From positions 1 to 64,000 of the forward strand of contig JBBRSD010000009.1 in NCBI GenBank assembly GCA_038245725.1: a DNA stretch of 64,000 bases, read 5' to 3'. This document shows, one piece after another, positions 1-8,125 of this stretch. This DNA is from JBBRSD01 sp038245725. GTDB taxonomy: Bacteria; Actinomycetota; Coriobacteriia; Anaerosomatales; JAAXUF01. The notes beneath the pieces are model-generated. The model was given only the letters and a program-made list of their open reading frames with translations, did no database searches and had not been told where the DNA came from. A program made the position numbers and the translations under genes. Each line of letters begins with the position of its first letter. Position 1 is the first letter of the stretch.

Positions 1-210
1 CCGATTTCAGAAGCGCGGTATCATCGTGCACGCGGGTTTCCTTTCTCTCCGGGTCGTAGACAAACCAAGAGTAGAAGGAAACCCGCTCTCTATGCCTCAC
101 TGCGGCTTCGGGGTCCCGCCCCCCAAAACCTTACGCGCTCTTGCGGTATCGCCAGATGCGCCTCCGGGTGCAGGCGAGCGGTGGCCATCGAGCCGCGCTT
201 CGCCGCGAAC

Positions 211-243
211 GAAGAAAGGGCCCTGCAGCCTTCGCAGGACCCT
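211..243 (-). terminator. Rho-independent-type terminator, minus strand
   Basis: On the minus strand a 10-bp stem (243-234 with 226-217, one G-U pair) encloses a 7-base loop and is followed by TTTCTTC. There is no T-tract on the plus-strand side, so the signal points to leftward transcription. Confidence 0.6.
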
Positions 244-410
244 CTCCCATCGCTGCGCGAACAGCGACGTGCAATTTCGCGAGTTAAACGTTGCGAAAGA
301 ACGGGAGGCTTCGCAACGTCGCCGTCCTAATCGGAGCCAACCTCCGCGTGAGCGGAAACGGTCAGGACCAGCGCAGCGATGTGGTTACTTCGCACTACTG
401 GCTCACCTCC
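211..410 (-). ncRNA. Candidate structured non-coding RNA
   Basis: Read on the minus strand, the segment contains in order: GAGCCA at 404-399, which can pair with TGGCTC at 339-334; GTCCT at 368-364, which can pair with AGGAC at 328-324 and so crosses the first pairing as a possible pseudoknot; an inner TCCGC/GCGGA hairpin (356-343); a 9-bp perfect stem CGTTGCGAA/TTCGCAACG (318-310 with 297-289); a CGCTG/CAGCG hairpin (266-251); and a terminator at 243-211. No protein frame fits the strand. It could be a free-standing RNA or a leader for a gene beyond position 1. I could not match it to a named RNA family and found no clear promoter, so this is a structural inference. Confidence 0.4.
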
Positions 411-582
411 TTCGGGTCGGCGGGTCGCACTATCGCGCCCTCGGGAATCCCCGTGCCCTCAATTCAGCGAGTGCCGTGCCGAAATGGTTGGATTCACCAA
501 GTCGTTTTCAGATAGAAAGCCGCCCTGCGACGCGCGTACACTGCTCGCAGCACGCACCCCCATTGCCTAGGAGTCCGCACGC

Positions 583-1440
583 ATGTTCGCCGAGTCCACA
601 GCCGATCCCACCGCGACCGCCGTCGCCGCGGCGACGCGCGCCATCGACGCCGCGCTCGAAGCGGGATGCGCGCCGCCCACGCTCGCCGAACTCGCACGCG
701 GAGCGAACGTCTCGGCCTCACACCTGCGGCGCATCTTCGCCGAGGCGGTCGGCCTCACGCCGCACGCCTACGCAGACGCACGGCGCGCGCAGCGGCTGCG
801 CGAGACGCTCGCGGACGGCACTCCTGTAGGCGACGCGATTCTCGGCGGGGGCTTCGGCTCGGCGAGCCGCGTCTACGAGCGCTCGGACGATCTGCTCGGG
901 ATGACGCCGGCGCGAGCGCGCAAGGGAGCGCCGGGCGAGCGCATCGCGTACACACTCGCGAGCAGCTCGCTCGGGCGGCTGCTCGTCGCCACCACCGTGC
1001 GCGGCGTGTGCCTCGTGGTGTTCGGCGAGACCGACGACGAACTCGTCGCCGAGGCGCGCCGCCGCTTCCCGCGCGCGTTGCTCGAGCCCGCCCGTGGCGA
1101 GCACGCCGAGTGGGTCGCCGCGGTCGTGCGGCTCGTGGACGCACCCGCAGACGGCGGGCCCGCGACCGCGGTGCCGCTCGATGCGCGCGGCACCGTCTTC
1201 CAGCAGCAGGTGTGGAGCGCATTACGCGAGATTCCCGTTGGGCAGACGGTGACCTACGCGCAGCTGGCGGCGGCGATCGGCCGGCCCACGGCGACACGCG
1301 CGGTGGCGCAGGCGTGCGGTGCGAACCCCACGGCGGTCGTCGTCCCCTGCCACCGCGTCATCGGTGCCGATGGCAAGCTCACCGGCTATCGGTGGGGAGT
1401 CGAGCGAAAGCATGCGCTGCTCGCTCGTGAACGCACCTGA
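583..1440 (+). CDS. AraC-type HTH / methylated-DNA-[protein]-cysteine S-methyltransferase fusion
   Basis: This 285-residue protein transfers the methyl group from O6-methylguanine in DNA to its own cysteine. The N-terminal third (about 30-110) is an AraC-type double helix-turn-helix, with the segment from ELARGANVS to the LTPHAY turn being typical. The C-terminal part (about 115-285) is the methyltransferase, with the acceptor motif PCHRV near residue 255 and the preceding NPTAVVV strand. It resembles Ada without the zinc-binding phosphotriester-repair domain, so how it is activated as a regulator is unclear. The start is set by TAGGAG nine bases upstream. It is a single gene with no co-directional partner. 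Confidence 0.9.
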   Translation: MFAESTADPTATAVAAATRAIDAALEAGCAPPTLAELARGANVSASHLRRIFAEAVGLTPHAYADARRAQRLRETLADGTPVGDAILGGGFGSASRVYERSDDLLGMTPARARKGAPGERIAYTLASSSLGRLLVATTVRGVCLVVFGETDDELVAEARRRFPRALLEPARGEHAEWVAAVVRLVDAPADGGPATAVPLDARGTVFQQQVWSALREIPVGQTVTYAQLAAAIGRPTATRAVAQACGANPTAVVVPCHRVIGADGKLTGYRWGVERKHALLARERT

Positions 1441-1480
1441 ACGGAGCCCCGTTCACTGCGTGCAAAACGCCGCTTAGAAA

Positions 1481-1508
1481 TTGACCCCTAAGCAAACGGC
1501 TGAATAAG
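1481..1508 (+). promoter_or_regulatory. Possible promoter of the hydrogenase operon
   Basis: TTGACC at 1481-1486 and AATAAG at 1503-1508 are 16 bases apart, about 150 bases before mvhD. A short palindrome TGTGTCACA lies at 1625-1633, just before the ribosome binding site, and could be a regulator site. Both are weak single-sequence matches. Confidence 0.3.
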
Positions 1509-1659
1509 GCCGACAATCAGACTACGCAAGAGGCATCATCCTTGCTCTGAGTCGCGAGGGCACAGCCTCGTGCACACCAGTCACCTTCGGGCGACTGCGT
1601 TGCCGGATCTGCCGGGACCCGGCCGTTGTGTCACATTGTTGGTAACAGAAGAGGCTGAT

Positions 1660-2100
1660 ATGACGGTCCCGACATTCGAGCCGAGAATTCTCGGCATGCT
1701 TTGCACGTGGTGCTCGTATTCCGGCGCCGACGGCGCAGGTCAGGCGCGCACCGCCTACCCCCCGAACGTAGAAGTCGTCCGCGTGATGTGCACCGGCCGC
1801 GTGGATCCCGCGTTCGTCATCTCGGCACTCGCCGACGGCATGGACGGCGTGCTCATCTGCGGCTGCCACCCCGGCGACTGCCACTACATCAACGGCAACT
1901 GCAAGGCGGCCGGCCGGATGACCGCGCTCTCCGCGATGCTCGACCAGCTGGGCATCGAGCGCGAGCGCGTCCGGCTCGAGTGGGTAAGCGCCTCAGAGAG
2001 CACCCGCTACGCGGAGCTCATCGAGGAGATGACCGAGCAGGTCCGCGAGCTCGGCCCGCTTTCGTGGGGCACCGCGCACGCCTCGAAGGAGGCGATGTAA
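1660..2100 (+). CDS. mvhD: F420-non-reducing-type hydrogenase iron-sulfur subunit D (MvhD)
   Basis: MvhD is the small [2Fe-2S] protein that passes electrons between the NiFe hydrogenase and HdrA. This 146-residue protein has the family cysteines: a CTWC pair near the N-terminus, then a single Cys in the VMCTG strand, and the CGCHPGDCHY loop. The reading frame is open further upstream, but ATG 1660 follows the purine-rich site AGAAGAGG and gives the normal N-terminus. It is the first gene of a tightly spaced operon, three bases before the small subunit gene. Confidence 0.92.
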   Translation: MTVPTFEPRILGMLCTWCSYSGADGAGQARTAYPPNVEVVRVMCTGRVDPAFVISALADGMDGVLICGCHPGDCHYINGNCKAAGRMTALSAMLDQLGIERERVRLEWVSASESTRYAELIEEMTEQVRELGPLSWGTAHASKEAM

Positions 2101-2103
2101 CCC

Positions 2104-3084
2104 ATGACCAAGTTGAAACTGGGCATGTACTGCGCCGCAGGTTGCGGAGGGTGCGACATCTCGCTCATCGACGTGCACGAGCACCTGCTCGACATCGTCG
2201 CAGCCGCCGACATCGCCTTCTGGCCCGCCGCCACCGACTTCAAGTACAGCGACGTCGAGGCGATGCCTGACGGCGAGATGGACGTGTGCTTCATCAACGG
2301 CGCCATCCGCAACACCGAGAACATCGAGATCGCCAAGTTGCTGCGCGCTAAGTCAAAGGTGCTCGTCGCCTACGGCGCATGCTCGGCGTTCGGGGGCGTG
2401 CCGGGGCTTGCGAACCTCTACCCGGTTCGCGAGGTCATCGACCGCGCGTTCTCGACGCAGTCGACCGACCCGGACGGCCAGCGGCCTTCGGCGAGCGCCA
2501 CACACCACGACGGCTCGTCTGCCGGACTTCCGGCCATCACCGGCACCGTCCACGCGCTCTCCGACATCGTGAACGTCGACTACCTGCTGCCAGGCTGCGC
2601 GCCGTCCTCCGACCGCGTCTGGGAGCTGTGCCAGGTGATCGTCTCGGGAGAGCTGCCCCCGAGTCCGGCGATCGTCGGCGCCACCAAGAAGTGCGTGTGC
2701 GACGACTGCCGGCTCCCCAAGCAGGGCACGCGTGTCTCGAAGTTCGTCCGCTCGCACGAGATCATCGCCGAGGACGGGCGCTGCCTCCTCGAGCAGGGCG
2801 TCGTGTGCATGGGCCCGGCTACACGCTCGGGTTGTGGCGGCCAATGTCCCGACGCGCTCATGCCGTGCCGCGGCTGTTACGGCCCGGCCGGTGACAGCCT
2901 CGACGTGGGCGCGGCGATGGTCTCGGTACTGGGCACGCTCGTCGACTCGGAAGACGAGGACGTCATCCGCCAGGCGATCTCGCAGGTCGTCGACCCTGCC
3001 GGGACCTTCTACTGCTTCACGCTGCCGACCTCGATCCTCGGCCGTGCTCGAACCACCGACCCCGCCGAGGAGGTGCGCTCATGA
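2104..3084 (+). CDS. mvhG: NiFe hydrogenase small subunit, Mvh/group 3 type
   Basis: The 326-residue small subunit carries the Fe-S clusters that take electrons from the active site. The proximal-cluster cysteines are seen at CAAGCGGCD near the N-terminus, GACSAFGG around residue 93, and LPGCAPSS around 164. A CVCDDC segment and a Cys-rich C-terminal region (from VVCMGP through CRGCYGPAG) bind further clusters. There is no twin-arginine signal, so the enzyme is cytoplasmic, as expected for group 3. Its stop overlaps the large-subunit start by four bases (ATGA), so translation is probably coupled. The gene symbol follows the methanogen homologue. Confidence 0.92.
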   Translation: MTKLKLGMYCAAGCGGCDISLIDVHEHLLDIVAAADIAFWPAATDFKYSDVEAMPDGEMDVCFINGAIRNTENIEIAKLLRAKSKVLVAYGACSAFGGVPGLANLYPVREVIDRAFSTQSTDPDGQRPSASATHHDGSSAGLPAITGTVHALSDIVNVDYLLPGCAPSSDRVWELCQVIVSGELPPSPAIVGATKKCVCDDCRLPKQGTRVSKFVRSHEIIAEDGRCLLEQGVVCMGPATRSGCGGQCPDALMPCRGCYGPAGDSLDVGAAMVSVLGTLVDSEDEDVIRQAISQVVDPAGTFYCFTLPTSILGRARTTDPAEEVRS

Positions 3085-4598
3085 CGCGTATCAGCATCGA
3101 CCCGATCACGCGGCTCGAAGGCCACGGGCGCATCGACCTGTTCCTGGACCACGCCGGCGCCGTCGAGGAAGCGTTCCTCGTCATCCCCGAACTGCGCGGC
3201 TTCGAGAAGTTCCTCGAGGGCCGTCCGGTCGAGGAGATGCCGCAGATCACCTCGCGCATCTGCGGCGTGTGCCCCGAGGCGCACCATGCGGCCGCAGCCA
3301 AGGCCGCCGACGCCGTCTACAACGTCACGATCCCAGAGGCCGCCGAGGTCGCTCGGCGCCTTCAGTACAACGCCTTCATGGCCGGCGACCACGCGACGCA
3401 TTTCTACGCGCTCGGCGGACCCGACTTCATCGTCGGTCCCGACGCACCTGCCTCGGAGCGCAACATCATCGGCGTCATCAACAAGGTCGGTCCTGAACTC
3501 GCCGGCAAGGTCATCCGCATGCGCAAGGAAGGCCACGAAGTCGCAGAGATTCTCGGCGGCCGCCGCATCCACCCAGTGGGCATGGTGCCGGGCGGCATCT
3601 CGAAGCCCGTCTCGGCGGAGTCTGCGGTGCGGCTGCGCGAGATCGGCGCGTACATGGTCGAGTTCGCACAGGAGTCGCTCGCGATCTTCGACGCGATCGT
3701 GCTGCAGGACCCGCGTCTTCGCGATCTCGTGCTCTCGCACGCCTACTACAACGAGACCGCGTACCTCGCGCTCGTCAACGACGACAACCAACCCGACGCC
3801 TACGACGGCCACGTGCGCGTCGTCGACGCCGATGGCAGCGAGGTCGTGCGCTACCATCCGAGCGACTACCTCGAGCACATCGCCGAGGCGGTCGTGCCGT
3901 GGAGCTACCTCAAGCTGCCGTACCTGAAGTCGTTCGGCTGGCACGGGGTCTCCGACGAGAACTCACGCCACATCATGCGCACCGGCCCGCTCGGCTCGAT
4001 CAACGCGTCGAGCGGAATGCAGACGCCGCGCGCGCAAGCCGAGTACGAGCGGTTCTTCGATACGTTCGGCGGCAAGCCCGTTCACCACACGCTTGCGTTC
4101 CACTGGGCGCGCCTCATCGAGATGCTGCAGGCCGCAGAGCTTGTCGACCGCCACGCCAACGACGAGCGGCTCACGTCGACCGACGTGCGCTCGGTGCCCA
4201 CCGGCACGCCGCACGAAGGGGTGGGCTGCGTCGAGGCGCCACGCGGGCTGCTCACGCACCACTACATCACCGACGACAACGGCATCGTCGAGAAGGCGAA
4301 CCTCATCGTCGGGACAACGTACCAGTACCCCGCGATCCAGCTGTCGGTCGCCACGGCGGCGCGCGAGCTGGTCAAGCCCGGTGCCGAGCTCACCGAGCCG
4401 GTCATGAACGGCATCGAGATGGCATTTCGCGCCTACGACCCGTGCTTCGGCTGCGCGACCCACGCGCTCCCCGGCTCGAGCCCCCTCGAGGTGCGCACCT
4501 TCGGCCCGGCGGGCGAACTGGTCGGCGGGCTGCGCCGCAACGCCGACGGCTCGCTCGAGCAGATCGACGACGCCTGCGCGAAGGGAGGCACGCGATGA
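3081..4598 (+). CDS. mvhA: NiFe hydrogenase large subunit, Mvh/group 3 type
   Basis: This 505-residue catalytic subunit binds the NiFe(CN)2CO centre. The N-terminal ligand motif RICGVCPEAHH (about residues 59-69) and the C-terminal DPCFGCATH are both complete with four cysteines, so it is a Cys and not a Sec enzyme. Forty-four residues follow CATH; by analogy with the family they are removed after His when the metal centre is inserted, and the endopeptidase encoded at 9847 is the obvious candidate for the cut. It overlaps the small subunit upstream and HdrA downstream. Confidence 0.94.
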   Translation: MTRISIDPITRLEGHGRIDLFLDHAGAVEEAFLVIPELRGFEKFLEGRPVEEMPQITSRICGVCPEAHHAAAAKAADAVYNVTIPEAAEVARRLQYNAFMAGDHATHFYALGGPDFIVGPDAPASERNIIGVINKVGPELAGKVIRMRKEGHEVAEILGGRRIHPVGMVPGGISKPVSAESAVRLREIGAYMVEFAQESLAIFDAIVLQDPRLRDLVLSHAYYNETAYLALVNDDNQPDAYDGHVRVVDADGSEVVRYHPSDYLEHIAEAVVPWSYLKLPYLKSFGWHGVSDENSRHIMRTGPLGSINASSGMQTPRAQAEYERFFDTFGGKPVHHTLAFHWARLIEMLQAAELVDRHANDERLTSTDVRSVPTGTPHEGVGCVEAPRGLLTHHYITDDNGIVEKANLIVGTTYQYPAIQLSVATAARELVKPGAELTEPVMNGIEMAFRAYDPCFGCATHALPGSSPLEVRTFGPAGELVGGLRRNADGSLEQIDDACAKGGTR

Positions 4599-6580
4599 GC
4601 GGCCAGCACACGCCAAAGCGGTCGATGGTCTTCCTCTGTGACTGCGGCCCCATCATCCGCGACCTCATGGACCTCGACGCGCTCATGGTCGACGTCGCGC
4701 ACATGCCCGGCGTCGCGAGCGTTGAGCGCCACATCACGCTCTGCTCGGCCGAAGGCAAAGCGTTCCTCGCCGAGAAGATGCGCGAGAATCCCGAGCTGCG
4801 TCCGGTCGTCGCCGCGTGCACGCCGCGCGAGCATGCCGCCGACTTCGCCGAAGCGTGCGAGGCAGCCGGCCGTAACCCGTACACGATGAGCCGCGCCAAC
4901 ATCCGCGAACAGGTCGCGTGGGTCACCCCCGACCGCGACGAAGCGACCGCGAAGGCCGCCGACGTGATCGCTGCGGCGGTCGCCCGCGTGAGCGAGCAGC
5001 AGCCCCTCACCGCCCCCGAGCTCGACGCCGAGACGAGCGTGCTCGTCGTCGGCTCCGGCGTCGCCGGGATGACGGCGGCGCGGCTTCTCGCCGACGCGGG
5101 CCGCACCGTCACGCTCGTCGAGCGCGAGCCGGCCATCGGCGGCAAGGTCGTGCTCCTCTCGGAGATCTATCCCGACATGGAGTGCGCTCCATGCCTGGTC
5201 GAACCACTCATGGACGATGTCCTCCACCACCCCAACATCGAGGTCATGACGTCGGCCGAGGTCGAAGAGGTTCTCGGTTACCTGGGCAACTTCACCGTGA
5301 CTGTCCGCCAGCACGCACGCCACGTCGACGTCGACGGCTGCTACGGCTGCATCGAGACGTGCTCGGGAGTGTGCCCGGTCGAGGCCCCGAACGAGTACAA
5401 CGCGGGGATGACGACTCGCAAGGCGGTGCACATCCCGTATCCCGGCTCGATGCCCAACGCAGCGGCGGTCGATGAGGCGAGCTGCCTGCACTTCACCGGC
5501 GGCGAGTGCGTCGCATGCGTCGGCGCTTGCCCCTTCGGCGTCATCAGCCTCGACGGTGCCGACGAACTCGCCGAGCGCACGGTGGGCGCCGTCATTCTCG
5601 CGACAGGCTCGCAGCTCGCACTCGACGCCGACGGCCCATGGGCGCTTCCCGGCGTGATGACGACGTGGGAGTTCGAGCGCGTCATCAACCCCGACGGCCC
5701 CACCGACGGCGAGATCCGCTTGGCCGACGGCACGGTCCCGAAGCGCATCGCGCTCGTGCACTGCGCCGACGAGTGCGGCTCCGCCCCGGCGGACGCGTGC
5801 TCGAAGACGTGCTGCCTCGCGCTCGCGAAACAGGCGCTCGACACCGCGCACAAGCTCCCGGACGCCGAGATCGTCGAGCTCGCGTTCGACCGGCAGCTCG
5901 GCGGCCCGCACTACGCGCACATGTCGGCGGCCGGCATCACGCCGGCGAATCTGCGCACGGTGCGCCTCGAGGTTGGCGACAGCGTCGCGGTGACCGCCGC
6001 TGACGACGGCGCCGTAACGGTCACCGCTACCTCGCCCGACCGCGTTCGCGCGGGCGACTTCGATCTCGTCGTGATGGCGCCGCCGCACGTTGGCGACCAG
6101 GGAGCCATCGAGATGGCCAGGCGCATGGGCGTCGACCTTGACGAGTCCGGCTACGTCCTCGTCGCCAACAAGCGCCTGAACGCGAGCTCGAGCCGGATCG
6201 AAGGCATCTACGTCGCCGGCTCGGCACAGGGCGAAAAGGACGTCACGGCCGCGACCTCGCAGGCTGCCGCGGCTGCTGGCGCTGTTCTCTCGGCGCTCAT
6301 TCCGGGCAGAAAGCTCGTGCGGGAAGCGACAACCGCCCTCGTTGACGACAAGCTGTGCGGCGGATGCCGCGTGTGCGTCCTCGCGTGCCCTTACAAAGCG
6401 ATCACCTTCGACGACGAGCGAGCTATCGCCATCGTCAACGAACTCCTGTGTCACGGCTGCGGCACGTGCGCGTCAGCCTGTCCCTCCTCGGCAATCATGG
6501 CCAGGCACTTCACAGACGATCAGATCTTGGCCGAGATTCACGCACTGTCATCTAGAGATCATGTCGCAATCATCCGATAG
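4595..6580 (+). CDS. hdrA: Heterodisulfide reductase subunit A-like FAD/iron-sulfur protein
   Basis: HdrA is the flavin subunit that splits or merges electron pairs between hydrogenase, ferredoxin and a third partner. This 661-residue protein has the N-terminal CDCG domain, an FAD-binding GSGVAG loop at about 153-158, the conserved YPDMECAPC region, Cys-rich inserts CYGCIETCSGVCP and CVACVGACP, and two C-terminal 4Fe-4S motifs near 588-598 and 619-629. The frame runs open far upstream inside mvhA, but ATG 4595 overlaps the mvhA stop and follows GGGAGG. No HdrB or HdrC gene is nearby, so the terminal acceptor is unknown. Confidence 0.93.
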   Translation: MSGQHTPKRSMVFLCDCGPIIRDLMDLDALMVDVAHMPGVASVERHITLCSAEGKAFLAEKMRENPELRPVVAACTPREHAADFAEACEAAGRNPYTMSRANIREQVAWVTPDRDEATAKAADVIAAAVARVSEQQPLTAPELDAETSVLVVGSGVAGMTAARLLADAGRTVTLVEREPAIGGKVVLLSEIYPDMECAPCLVEPLMDDVLHHPNIEVMTSAEVEEVLGYLGNFTVTVRQHARHVDVDGCYGCIETCSGVCPVEAPNEYNAGMTTRKAVHIPYPGSMPNAAAVDEASCLHFTGGECVACVGACPFGVISLDGADELAERTVGAVILATGSQLALDADGPWALPGVMTTWEFERVINPDGPTDGEIRLADGTVPKRIALVHCADECGSAPADACSKTCCLALAKQALDTAHKLPDAEIVELAFDRQLGGPHYAHMSAAGITPANLRTVRLEVGDSVAVTAADDGAVTVTATSPDRVRAGDFDLVVMAPPHVGDQGAIEMARRMGVDLDESGYVLVANKRLNASSSRIEGIYVAGSAQGEKDVTAATSQAAAAAGAVLSALIPGRKLVREATTALVDDKLCGGCRVCVLACPYKAITFDDERAIAIVNELLCHGCGTCASACPSSAIMARHFTDDQILAEIHALSSRDHVAIIR

Positions 6581-6605
6581 CCCTACGGAAGGAAGAGGAA
6601 CCAGA

Positions 6606-6827
6606 ATGACGACCCACTCGCTCGATGCAAAGGGCATGCGCTGCCCGCAGCCGATCCTGAAGATTACCGCGATGCTGCCGCAGGTCGCTCCCGGCGATGT
6701 GCTCGAAGTCTCCGCCGACTGCGCGACGTTCGAGGAGGACGTTCGCAAGTGGTGTGACCGCATGAACAAGACGCTTCTCGCCGTCACCAAGGACGGCGAC
6801 GTGACCGTCGCTCAAATCCAGTTCTAG
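6606..6827 (+). CDS. TusA-like sulfurtransferase / SirA family protein
   Basis: This 73-residue protein has the TusA fold signature, with the sulfur-carrying cysteine in GMRCPQPILK near residue 13 and a normal family length. TusA proteins carry persulfide sulfur to acceptors in tRNA thiolation, molybdenum-cofactor synthesis and Hdr-like sulfur oxidation. It lies 25 bases after hdrA and 32 before the stressosome genes, in the same operon, which suggests a link between HdrA chemistry and sulfane sulfur. The family is secure; the specific role is inference. Confidence 0.88.
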   Translation: MTTHSLDAKGMRCPQPILKITAMLPQVAPGDVLEVSADCATFEEDVRKWCDRMNKTLLAVTKDGDVTVAQIQF

Positions 6828-6859
6828 ACCCTTCATAACCCCCCGAACGGAGGAACCCT

Positions 6860-7669
6860 GTGAGTGAGAACTCTGAACAGGGCATGGTGAGTATTACCCG
6901 TGCCGAGTACGACGCCCTGATTTCCGGCCTGGCCAGGATCAGCGACCGCGAGATGACCGAGCGTCTCGACATCAAGTCGTCGAACCCCACCTTCAACGGT
7001 CTGCAGGCGGCGATCAACGCGCTCGTCGATGATGCCGACAAGGTGCTCGCGGCCGATCGCGATGCGACGATGAACATGGCACTCTCGATGTCGGAGTGCT
7101 TCGCCGTGCTCGACAGCGTGCGACAAGGAAACCTCGAGGCCCGTATCGGCGAAGAGTCGATCAACTCGGCCGACGAGCTCATGCGGCAGTTCGCGGGCAC
7201 GCTGAACGCCACCATCGCCGACATCGAGTCGCAGATCGAGACGATCCAACGCCAGCAGAACACGCAGGCCGCGATGGAGAACCTCGTGCGCCAGCTGCAG
7301 ACGCCCATCCTCCAGCTGTGGGACGACGTGCTCGCGCTTCCGGTCATCGGCATGGTCGACTCGCGGCGCAGCCAGGACATGATGGAGACGCTGCTGCAAG
7401 AGATCGTCGCCCACCGGTCCAAGTACGTGATCATCGACATCACCGGCGTGGAGATCGTGGACACGCGGACCGCCGACCACTTCGTGAAAGTCATGAAGTC
7501 GGCCGAACTTCTCGGCACGCGCTGCGTCATGACGGGGATTCGTCCCGCCGTCGCCCAGACCCTCGTCGAGCTGGGTGTCGACCTGTCGAGCATCCGGACT
7601 CTGCGCAACCTCGAAGAGGGCCTTCGCGATTGCCTGCGCGACATGGACGCGCGCAAGGGCGCCCACTAG
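6860..7669 (+). CDS. RsbR-like stressosome scaffold protein (HAMP-like + STAS)
   Basis: RsbR proteins form the stressosome core with RsbS and hold the RsbT kinase until a signal arrives. The C-terminal STAS domain spans about 140-262, with hydroxyl residues in VDTRTADH and MTGIRPAVAQT at the places where RsbT phosphorylates RsbR in Bacillus. The N-terminus is not the globin-like domain of Bacillus RsbRA; residues about 75-130 resemble a HAMP linker followed by a helical stretch (GNLEARI through ETIQRQQ). No membrane segment is present. The start is GTG after CGGAGGAA. It is transcribed with the hydrogenase genes. Confidence 0.85.
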   Translation: MSENSEQGMVSITRAEYDALISGLARISDREMTERLDIKSSNPTFNGLQAAINALVDDADKVLAADRDATMNMALSMSECFAVLDSVRQGNLEARIGEESINSADELMRQFAGTLNATIADIESQIETIQRQQNTQAAMENLVRQLQTPILQLWDDVLALPVIGMVDSRRSQDMMETLLQEIVAHRSKYVIIDITGVEIVDTRTADHFVKVMKSAELLGTRCVMTGIRPAVAQTLVELGVDLSSIRTLRNLEEGLRDCLRDMDARKGAH

Positions 7670-7699
7670 GCTCCTCACTCACACACAGAGAGCTCGCAA

Positions 7700-8125
7700 A
7701 TGTCTAACGCCTCACACATCCCGATCATCAAGCTCTACGACACGCTCATCGTGACGATCCAGGTCGAGCTGTCCGACAGCGTCATCATGGCGCTCAAGGA
7801 CGACATCGGCGAAGCGATCCAGAAGCTCGGGCCCAAAGCGCTCATCGTCGACGTCTCGGGAGTCGAGATTATCGACAGCTACATCTCCCGAGCGATTCGC
7901 GACATCGGCCTGATCTCCCGGCTGATGGGCGTGGACGCCGTCATATCCGGCCTCGACCCCAACATCGCGGTGACCCTTATCGAGATGGGCATGGATCTCG
8001 AGGGCGTGGAGACCTACCTCCACCTCGAGGCGGCTTACGAAGCGATCAACGGCGCCGCGAGTCTCGCACGCATCGACGATCGCAAGCGCGACGAATCCGA
8101 TGAAACAGCCTGGTGGCGGAGGTGA
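7700..8125 (+). CDS. rsbS: RsbS-like STAS-domain antagonist
   Basis: This 141-residue single STAS-domain protein has VDVSGVEIIDSYIS with the serine expected to be phosphorylated by the RsbT-type kinase. With RsbR it would build the stressosome. The C-terminal 20 residues are charged (about 120-141) and extend beyond the usual domain. The gene overlaps the kinase gene by 13 bases. Family assignment rests on length, the motif and gene order R-S-T. Confidence 0.87.
   Translation: MSNASHIPIIKLYDTLIVTIQVELSDSVIMALKDDIGEAIQKLGPKALIVDVSGVEIIDSYISRAIRDIGLISRLMGVDAVISGLDPNIAVTLIEMGMDLEGVETYLHLEAAYEAINGAASLARIDDRKRDESDETAWWRR

Larger units (their letters stand above)
1..582. other. Intergenic region, no convincing protein gene
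   Basis: Open frames here look like chance products of the high GC content; none has a good ribosome binding site or a recognisable product. The stretch holds a 12-bp perfect inverted repeat (32-43 with 75-86, 31-base spacer) and, on the minus strand, several stem-loops ending in a terminator (211-410, listed separately). A TAGGAG site at 568-573 belongs to the gene starting at 583. Confidence 0.6.

Noticed and set aside
399..412. GGCTCACCTCCTT resembling the 3' end of 16S rRNA
   Set aside because: The preceding bases do not match 16S rRNA and the match is only to the anti-Shine-Dalgarno core.
3081..4598. Possible selenocysteine in the hydrogenase large subunit, as in some methanogens
   Set aside because: All four NiFe ligands are ordinary Cys codons and no in-frame TGA occurs.
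4433..6454. 673-codon open frame antisense to hdrA
   Set aside because: Arg/Asp/His-rich product without motifs; a GC-driven shadow of a clearly real gene.
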